A DNA stretch of 64,000 nt from the NCBI GenBank assembly GCA_025331435.1, contig JAIWNI010000099.1:1-64000 (forward strand), written 5' to 3'. A program made the position numbers and the translations under genes. Below, piece after piece: positions 55,895-64,000 of this stretch. The notes under the pieces were generated by a model, which had not been told where the DNA came from, did not search any database, and saw only the letters and a program-made list of their open reading frames with translations. This DNA is from Choanephora cucurbitarum. Its lineage: Eukaryota; Mucoromycota; Mucoromycetes; Mucorales; Choanephoraceae. Within the stretch, counting starts at the first letter, position 1. Each line of letters begins with the position of its first letter.

Positions 55895-58800
55895 ATGAGT
55901 CATAAGCAAGCAAAAAGAAGACTCAAGCAGATCGGTGCTTCATTAGATCCCATAAAGGCCGGTTGGTCTGATTCCGAGGACGAAGATCTTGTTCGTGAAG
56001 GTAAACTAAAAGCAACAATGAAACAGTAGATTGTAATACAATTCTACAGTGAACATCAAATCTGTTCGAATTGGTGATGTGATCATGCAAGTGATTCCTG
56101 CCGAAAATCCCGAATTGGTACCTGAAGTACAAGGACCGTTTTATGAAGGCGCACAGGTAATTTTATTTTTATGCTAGATCAAGAAAGAAAGAAACTAAGA
56201 TCGATTTCTAAAAAGGATATATTGAGGCATTTGAGATGGTAAGCGAGCGCATATTTGACATCATGCCATGTAAGCTAATGTACTTGTTTAGGATTATGCA
56301 AAAGGATAAGGTATACAGAAAAGGATAGTTCAACACCATGATCTGACATGTAAGATGACAGCTTGGACAAGACATCTTTTTGTTAGGTCCTCCAGGCCCT
56401 TTGCGTCGAAACTTAATTATGAAATATGCTGAAATGACACAAAGAGAGTAAAGAATTAGACACGACTGCATAGCATACATGTCACTGATTCTCTTCTATA
56501 GAATCGAATATGTCGCACTCTCAAAAGATGTCACCGATGCAGATTTAAAACAACGAAGAGAACTTCAGAACAGCACTTCATTTTATGTAGATCAGGCAGC
56601 TGTAAGAGCAGCTATTCATGGTCGTATTCTTGTCTTGGACGGCATTGAGAAAGCTGAGCGCAATGTACTTCCTATCCTCAACAACTTGCTTGAGAACAGA
56701 GAAATGGCACTGGATGATGGCCGCTTCTTGACCACAAAGGATATCAAGGACACAGCAGAGACCAAATTTGAAAAAGTGAGTCCTCGATTCCTGGTGTTTG
56801 CTTTAGGTAAGTAGAGCATAAATGAAGTTCAGAGTTGGCCCCAGAACTTAAAAGAAAAGGATGATAGGTTTACCTGTTCCTCCTTATATCGGGTATCCGT
56901 TGGATCCCCCACTTCGTTCACGTTTTCAAAGCCGAGATATACGAGCACCTGAATTTCGATCGCAGGTAGATCAAATGCTAAGCTTGATCCAGAACAAAAA
57001 AGTATCTCGCGAACTCATCGAACGCTTGATTTCCATCAGTCTTGTCTTGGGCGTCCAAAATGATGCTAAACAGAGTCGAGAGATTGAAGTGCCCGAGTTC
57101 CCTATGACAGTGGAGAGTTTGGCTGCCTTGTTGTCCCTGGTACCTGACCTCCATCCTCGTTTCTTGGTCGATATCCTGTACCCTTATCCTCTCTTGCCCA
57201 CCTGCGATCTGGAACAACTGAGCGTGATCGAGGCTGCCTTCCGACGCTTTGGTGTCAAGTCAGCCATTGCTGAAGCCCATATGGAACTGCGTCAGACAAG
57301 TCCCGGTTATACCATTGCCAACATCGATCCCATCCAACCCTCATCTGTGACTGTGGACGGATATCACACGATCCACAAAGCCATCGCTTCATTTGCCTCC
57401 ATTTCCTCTTCGGCCATCGGTCTCCCTCTCTACTGTGGATCTGCACCCTTCAGTCCCGCAGAGTATTTCATCGAAACACCTTATCATCGCGACATCTTTT
57501 CAGCCATGGTCCTTCTTCATGCAGGAGGCAAGGATATCTGTTTGCTCGGTACACATAAAGGTGTAGGCAAATCAGCTTTGGTCAGACACTTTGCTCGTAA
57601 TTTGGGATACGTGATTGAATACATTCCTCTGTACCGTGACATGTCATCTCGCGATTTGCTTCAAAGACGATCTACCACAGCTCAAGGTGACACAGTATGG
57701 GAAAACTCGTTACTTGTCGAGGCTGCCATCCATGGTCGCTTAGCTGTCTTGGACGGTATTGAAGCCCTTTCGTACGGTACACTCAATACACTTCAACGTC
57801 TCTGTTGTGATCGAGAGACACAACTGCCTGATGGTACACGCTTGATCAGTAGCCATCGTTATGCCAAGTTGATGAAGCAACATAACCTGTCGCCAGAATC
57901 ACTTGAACAAAAGCGACTGATTCCTATTCACCCCGCCTTCCGTATCATGGCTCTAGCCAGAGCAGGTGCCAGTGGTCAATCGGCAGAAGGCAAAGGAGCA
58001 GGCGCTTGGCTCTCTGGCGAAATCCTGTCCATGTTTCATTTCGTAGTCGTGGATTCATTGCCCTCTAAAGAAGAACAGGACGTCTTGACAGCCCTTTCGC
58101 CCGGTGTAGATGAAACAAAACTCAGTCAACTCTTGACGTTTTCCCGTCGATTGCGTCGGGACAAAGATGATACTGTTCGTATGCTGTCAAGTGCGCTCTC
58201 GACACGTCAATTGATTCGTATCTGTCGTCGCCTCGCTTATTTTGGCGATCAAGAAAGTCTGTATGTAGCTATTCATAAGGCTGCCCTGTCTCGCTTCTTG
58301 CCTGCTGTGGCGCGCGAGGCTTTGGATGCCCTCTTGACGGCCAATGGCATCTATCCACCCAAGACACAAGAGGCAGTACCTACCATTGAAGTCCTTCCCT
58401 CTCGCGATCAACCTGAACACATTCGTATCGGCAACGTGACAGAACCTGTCTTCAAGGGAGGCAATCCCATGTTGATCCCTAAGGTTGTCTTTCATGAAAA
58501 CCCAGCCCATACTGAGATCTTGAGAGAGATGTTAAAGGACTATCAGCTAGGCGATCACCTGTTGTTGATCGGTAATCAAGGTGTAGGCAAGAACAAATTG
58601 GCCGATTACTTCTTGCAACTGCTTCAATTGCCTCGTGAATACATTCAGTTACATCGAGATAGTACAGTCCAAAGCTTGACGGCCACACCTGCCATCCGAG
58701 ACGGTGTCTTGTTCTATGAAGATTCTGCCCTTGTCAAGGCTGTACGCGATGGTACCATTCTGGTGGTGGATGAAGCAGACAAAGCCCCCACCTATGTCAC

Positions 58801-61800
58801 GGCTGTCCTCAAGAGTCTTGTGGAGGATGGTCAAATGGTGTTGGGTGATGGTCGCCGTATCATCTCTAAGGAATCGGATATTGATGGTAATCAAGACTAT
58901 ATTCTGGTACATCCTAATTTCCGTATGATCGTCCTTGCCAACCGACCTGGTTACCCCTTCCTTGGTAACGATTTCTATCGTGAAATCGGTGATGTCTTTA
59001 GTTGTCATGCGGTCGACAATCCTGACATGCTCTCCGAAATGTTTTTGTTACGCAAGTATGGTCCTGATGTATCTGAAGACCTGTTGGTCAAGATGTCCAG
59101 CGCTTTTACTGATCTGAGAAAGCTGACGGACGAAGGACTCATTTCCTATCCTTATTCCACACGAGAATTGGTCAATATTGTGCTCCATCTTCAGACCTAT
59201 CCTGAAGAAGGCATTTCCAAAATCCTTCAGAATGTGTTTGACTTTGATCAATACGATTTGGCATCCAAGGAATTGGTGATTGAAATCTTTGAAAAGCATG
59301 GTATTCCTATCGGTCTTGATTCTGCCTTCTCCATGAGTTTAGGCGATGTCGTCTCCCTGGCTCCTCCTGTCCTAACCGAGCAATGGAAACGTGTGTCTTC
59401 CCAAAACAAGCAACTGGTGCATGCCAACAAGGTCTTGGTGGAGTCGATGGCCGTGCGTGGTGGTTGGGACATGGATGGTGCGAAGGAATGGAAAACACTG
59501 GAGCGCAAAGAAGGCCGTTCTACCATCTTTTCTGAACAACTCTATACATTTGATATCCCTACACGGGGCGAAGCATTGGATATTGCCTCTCTCGATGACG
59601 GTTCTCTTTTTGTTGTCACCACCAACCCTGTCACGCTGCATCACATTGAACCTATGCACAAGCGCATTGAGAGCCTGGATCTCTATGAATATTTCCCTCT
59701 TCAAAGAGCCCCTCCTCGTCTTCGTATGGCTGTCATCACTCACAACGATCCCTCAGGTGCAGGATCCCGTTCTCTCTTGGCCCTCCATAACCCTTCCAAC
59801 AACGAACTTGTCTGTTGTGACTTCAAGCGAAAGTCCATTGTGTCTGTTGTCATTCGAGGACTGGAGCCTGTCAAGTCTATCATGTGTCACAACCTAAGTC
59901 AAACAGGCATCTTGATCTTCTATCAACATGACCACCCCACCATTGCCGTACTTGACTTCAATACCTCAAAGCAATACACCATTCAATTGGGCGTACGTAT
60001 CAGTCAACTCGATGTGGTCGACAAGAACTTGTGGATAGCGCGTGGTAGCCGTGATGCTAATCTCTATGCTGTCACACCTTCTCAACACGACGTACCCAGT
60101 GTACTTGAGGTGATTGAAGTACTAGGTCAAAACGGCCATGCCTTGGGCCAGTTGGAGTATATTCATGCACATGAGTTTGCAACAGGTGCACGCTTTGCCA
60201 GTACAGACCATGCCTCTGATCGCTATGCCTCTATTCTGGAAGGCTGTTCATCGCCTGATTTCAATCATACTGGTCTCATTCAAGTCCTTTCCTTCATGAA
60301 ACCTCACCCACCTACGCCATCACCTAAGAATATCAAGGGCACCACTCTGTATTTACAACGTACAGGCCAACTTGCCTTGATCTCTCCTCCCAAAGACGGT
60401 CGAACTGAAAGCACATTGGATCTCTTGAGTCCCCATACAAACCAAATTTGGCGTATTCGTATGCCATTGTCTGTTCTTGGTGGAGACATTAGGTAATTAT
60501 CATGCCTTTTTTTTTTTTTAATGATTCACTGTTTTTATAACCCTTCCCAAAAAAATTAGTGAAACACCTGCTTATTCGCAATTTCAAATTGAACGCCATG
60601 TTGCTACCATGTGTGAGTTACCAAATGGCAACCTTGTTACACTAGATAATGCAGGTACTGTTCGAGTCTGGCAAGTGAGCTCAAACGAGATTTACAAAGC
60701 AGCACAAACATGGAAGCAAATGGTGGGCGTAGATCAAAAGGCTCTCTCTGTTATTTATGAAACCACAGACCAAGTACAGGTAAGTTGAGATGATATTAGC
60801 ATACAAGTATTTACGTAATCTCTTTCTTCAAGACAACCCATGATGACCAGATGGAGTCTAAAGGAAATGGAAATGGAAATGGGAGTGGAAATGGTGAAGG
60901 ATCTGGTGACGGTTCAGGTTCAGGTTCTGGTGGCTCTGGTGGATCTGGGTCTGGTGGCTCAGGAGGTTCTGGCGGAGGTGGCGGTGGAGCTGGAGGCAAT
61001 ATGAATGAAGATGGTCGACAGGAAGCCACTTTTGAAGATATCGATAATCTTAAATTAGTAAGGCCTTATAAGGAGAGAGAGAGAGGGCAATTAAAAGGAG
61101 AGAGAGAAAGAAAGAACACATGTAATAATTAATTTCAAAATAGAAAACAAGTTCAGATGCACCTGTAGAAGTGAGCCAAGCACAAAAGTAAGTAAAAAAA
61201 AAAAAAAGAGAAAATCTCAATTTATCGTATGATAACTCATTTTGGCTGGTTTAGGGAAATGCACGATCAAGCTATGGAGAAGTTATTAACAAAGATCGAC
61301 ATGACACAAGCTGATTTCCAGGTTGGAACAAATAGAAAAAAGAAAGTTATTTACCCAACTAATTATAAAACAATAAGCAATACAATCAATATATGGAAAA
61401 CATTCGCCGAGAAGTGCGTGAACTACGAGTGATTCTGGAAAGTGTAGAAGCCAAAAACCATGAACGAGTCTGGCTCAAGAACCAATCTTCTGGTGATTTG
61501 GATGATACGAAAATGTAAGCTTTTTTCCCTTTCATGTTGCATATCGTCTTGACTCATCTGAAACGCTTATTATTAGTGTGGAAGGTCTTACAGGAGAAAA
61601 ATCTATTTACAAAAAAAGAGGAGAAGATGATCCCGAATTAGGCTTGTTCCAGGATAAGCCTAAACGAATGAATTTCGTATTTGATTTATCCGCAAGGTAA
61701 GAAAAAAAAAGGTATCTATTTATATTCTTCTCCTCATTCATCTTTATCTATATAGTATGTTCCGTTTCAATACGCATGACCGTCGTTTAGAACGCTCAAT

Positions 61801-62417
61801 GGAAGTTGCACTGATGCTGATGGAGGCCTTCCGTGGTTTTGAACACAAATTTGCTTATAAAATTGTTGGACACAGCGGTGATGGAGCTAATATTGAATTT
61901 GTGACACCTGGAAAATACCCAAAGAGTGAAAAGGAAGAATTTGAGGTCATCAGCAAAATGAGAGCACATTCACAATACTGTCTTAGTGGTGACAACACAT
62001 TGGGCGCTGCTTCTCATTCGATGCGTGATATTGTAGAACAAGAGGCCGATGATCATTTCGTTGTTGTTCTTTCAGATGCCAATATTGCTCAATACAATAT
62101 TCATCCAAATGATATTGCTAGAAGTAAGTTAGACTATCAGACCCTTTTTTTTTTTTGGTCTTCTCATTCTTGTTATTAGTTTTAAAATCAGATGACAGAG
62201 TCACAGCGCAAATGATATTCATCGGCAGCATTCAAAACCAGGCAGAACAGTAAAGTGAAAGGACCAAGAAACCAGATAAAAAGTACTCATTTTCTTTATT
62301 TTGTTTTTTTTTAGACTGAAAAAGGCCTTGGGTACGCATGCTCATATCTGTGTTGAAAACAAGGAATTACCCAAGATCATTAAATCTCTGTTTCTCTCTT
62401 CAATGGTCAAAGGATAA
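55895..62417 (+). CDS. VWA8: VWA8-type AAA+ ATPase with C-terminal von Willebrand A domain
   Basis: Sixteen exons give 1874 aa (human VWA8 is 1905): 55895-56000, 56050-56156, 56216-56238, 56292-56310, 56362-56447, 56502-56806, 56868-60492, 60560-60779, 60833-61057, 61144-61187, 61255-61321, 61378-61514, 61577-61696, 61756-62123, 62180-62249 and 62315-62417. A first AAA module has a degenerate P-loop LLGPPGPLRRNLIMKYAEMT. Two more have better P-loops: GTHKGVGKSALVRH (about 442) and LLLIGNQGVGKNKLADYFLQ (about 782), with Walker B-like ILVVDEADKAP. Exon 9 (about 1498-1572) adds a Gly/Ser/Asn-rich linker. The C-terminal VWA domain has the MIDAS start FDLSASMFRF (about 1690). The animal protein is a dynein-like ATPase on the matrix side of mitochondria or in peroxisomes. 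No clear targeting presequence is seen here; the start MSHKQAKRRLKQIG is basic. Confidence 0.95.
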
Positions 62418-63109
62418 TTTTAGATACAAATAAATAAAACCTCATGAGATAATTGACAGATAAGCTTAAATGGAAGAAACTAAACCGGCCCGAATATGGT
62501 ATAAATTGTTCGGTCAAGCCGCGGTGTTAGAATGCTAAGAAAAGGTCTATTTGAAACGATGACGATGATTCGTCTTTAGGCAACGTGGCTCAGAAAAAAA
62601 AAGGAGTGACAAAAAGGAGATTCAGTAGCGTACAATGAAAGAACCCTTGCCTTTTTTCTAAAATAAACAAACCCTCTTTTTTGTCCTCCATGTTACAAAG
62701 TCTTTTTTTTTTTTGCTCATTAATTTAGTTGATTGAAATTTATAGTTTGCATTGACATTTTCTAAAATTATTTACTCTGATCAAAACTAAAAGCCCAGTA
62801 GAGACAGGTTGAGAAACAAGAAGAAAATAGGAGAAAGAGAGAGAGAAAGTAGAAAGCAATGGTCAGGGTTTATTTCTCTTTTCACGTTTATCAGAATCCA
62901 GCACGTTTTCCGTTTTAGTGATGCAGGGCGAAACAGCACAATGAATCCAGGCCCACGTTTAATCAGTGCGTCAAAAACAGAAAGTTTTACAAACTCAGGA
63001 GGTTTGACCGAACTTCATATAAATACAGTCAATCTCGCAAGCTATTCAACACAAGTGTAGCCTTTCTTTTCCTTATTTTTTTTATTTTCTTTCCTTTCTG
63101 TCAATTACC
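62418..63109. other. Intergenic region
   Basis: Promoter and 5' leader of the zinc-finger gene. A frame at 62809-63060 ends 50 bp before its start and could be an upstream reading frame in the leader, but I see no support. Poly-T runs occur at 62703-62714 and 63068-63090. Confidence 0.45.
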
Positions 63110-63963
63110 ATGGACTCTTCTCTGTCTATCAAGAATGCCTCTGGCAAGACATTCAGCTTATTAAACCATCCTGAAACTGACAACAGTAAGATGATCTTCA
63201 GAATCAACAAGATGAAATCGTCTATCAATTTACCTACTACACCTAAACGAAAATATCATTGCAATGAACCTGGATGTAACAAGAGTTTTACTACAAGGTA
63301 ATAGAAGAAAAAAAAATTCAATTGAGACCTATGATTGACTTTATTCTTAGTGGCCATCTGGCAAGACACAATCGAATTCATACAGGCGAAAAGAACTTTC
63401 ATTGTCTTCATCCTGGCTGTCCTAGTCGGTTTTCACGCCAGGACAATATGATGCAGCATTATCGAACCCATCTGACACAAAAGATGCGCCGTCAGACCAT
63501 GCGTCAACCCCAACAGTTTTATCATTCACCTAAAGGAGAATGGACGGAAGAAGGTCGACCTCAGCTCTACTGTCACTCCTATCACGAACGAGAGAGTCAA
63601 TTGTCATTGCAGCCCCTGATCAACAGACCCCGCCGATCTGTTACTATGCCAAGTCTGCCTTATCCTAACACAGTAATGGAGCAAAGGAATCGCCCTAGAC
63701 GAGCACTCTCAACATCCTCAGATTGTTCCAACTCTTCTACTCCTCATTCACGTGTTTCTCTCACTCCTCTCCCTCCTCTTTCTTCTCTACAGCCTCACTT
63801 ACCTCCACCCCTTGCAGCCCCTTCCTTTTACTACTATGAACCTCGCTTGAATGAACACCAATCGCCACAATCAAAGCCAGAACAATCAGAATGGACTCCA
63901 AACTCTCAAAAGTCACTTTCAAGCCTTTTACATTTGGCTAATATTGTCAGCACATTTGGTTAA
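63110..63963 (+). CDS. C2H2 zinc-finger protein, Nrg1-like repressor
   Basis: Two exons (63110-63297, 63351-63963; intron 53 nt) give 266 aa. Two adjacent C2H2 fingers lie at about 50-74 and 80-104: YHCNEPGCNKSFTTSGHLAR then HNRIHTGEKNFHCLHPGC, and SRFSRQDNMMQHYRTH. The intron falls inside the first finger. The TSGHLARHxRIHTGEKN and FSRQDNxxQHYRTH blocks are characteristic of the Nrg1/Nrg2/Rgm1 class, repressors of glucose-repressed and filamentation genes in yeast. The C-terminal 150 residues are Pro/Ser-rich and disordered, with RRSVTMPSLP and RRALSTSSD resembling kinase sites. Targets in this organism are unknown. Confidence 0.88.
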
Positions 63964-64000
63964 ACACACTCTATGTCTTTCTTTACTTTCATTCTCTTTC

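Overview
This is nuclear DNA from a filamentous fungus, most likely an early-diverging one of the Mucoromycota (Mucor/Rhizopus-like). The evidence is many short GT-AG introns (mostly 50-80 nt), including micro-exons of 12-24 nt; AT-rich intergenic DNA full of homopolymer runs; fungal families (GCR1_C, Spt23/Mga2, Nrg1-like zinc finger, Sec66, Sqs1); and families lost from yeasts but kept in early fungi, such as VWA8 and PA-TM-RING. Gene models were built by hand from splice sites and reading-frame continuity. All protein names come from recognising the translated sequence; no search was run.

Positions 1-20,250 form a repeat-rich, gene-poor block. It holds a 2.4-kb fold-back element (arms 1-235 and 2194-2413), a diverged relative of its core near 5480-6480, TTTAC-pentanucleotide and GT microsatellites, and a degenerate array of GAAG...CTTC units (4060-4890). 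A Tc1/mariner-type transposon with TA target duplication (6638-7980) abuts the 3' side of a decayed LINE retrotransposon on the minus strand (7981-12290; ORF1, endonuclease, RT and C-terminal zinc knuckle). Next come a decayed Mutator-like transposase (about 13360-14600), several kilobases of very AT-rich DNA with a perfect 110-bp palindrome (17338-17447), one tRNA-Val(AAC) at 18404-18477, and a pogo-like MITE (18879-19086).

Positions 20,250-64,000 are a normal gene-dense euchromatic region. In order: a 7-TM membrane protein (-), Sec66 (-), a 913-aa protein with a possible histone-fold-like N-terminus (-), a small DUF3295-like protein (-), a membrane-anchored SH3 protein (+), a GCR1_C DNA-binding protein (-), an MFS transporter (+), Dbp4 helicase (+), a short SET protein (+), ribosomal protein uS11/Rps14 (-), eIF3g (-), a Ubp9/USP12-46-type deubiquitinase (+), a PA-TM-RING ubiquitin ligase (+), an Spt23/Mga2-like factor (-), an FAD-dependent oxidoreductase (-), a small lysine-rich protein (+), Sqs1 (-), a non-autonomous DNA transposon with perfect 130-bp inverted repeats and an 8-bp target duplication (54262-55167), the giant AAA/VWA protein VWA8 (+), and an Nrg1-like C2H2 repressor (+).

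There is no operon logic. Themes are ribosome biogenesis and translation (Dbp4, Sqs1, Rps14, eIF3g), ubiquitin biology (USP, RING E3, Spt23/Mga2, which in yeast is activated through ubiquitin), and membrane or secretory functions. Several gene pairs are convergent with almost no spacer (21 bp between the RING gene and Mga2; 37 bp between the lysine-rich gene and Sqs1). The observations most worth follow-up are the 130-bp-TIR element with its repeated GTCCACT motif, the fold-back element and its relative, the perfect palindrome, and the Spt23/Mga2 homologue that lacks a visible C-terminal membrane anchor.
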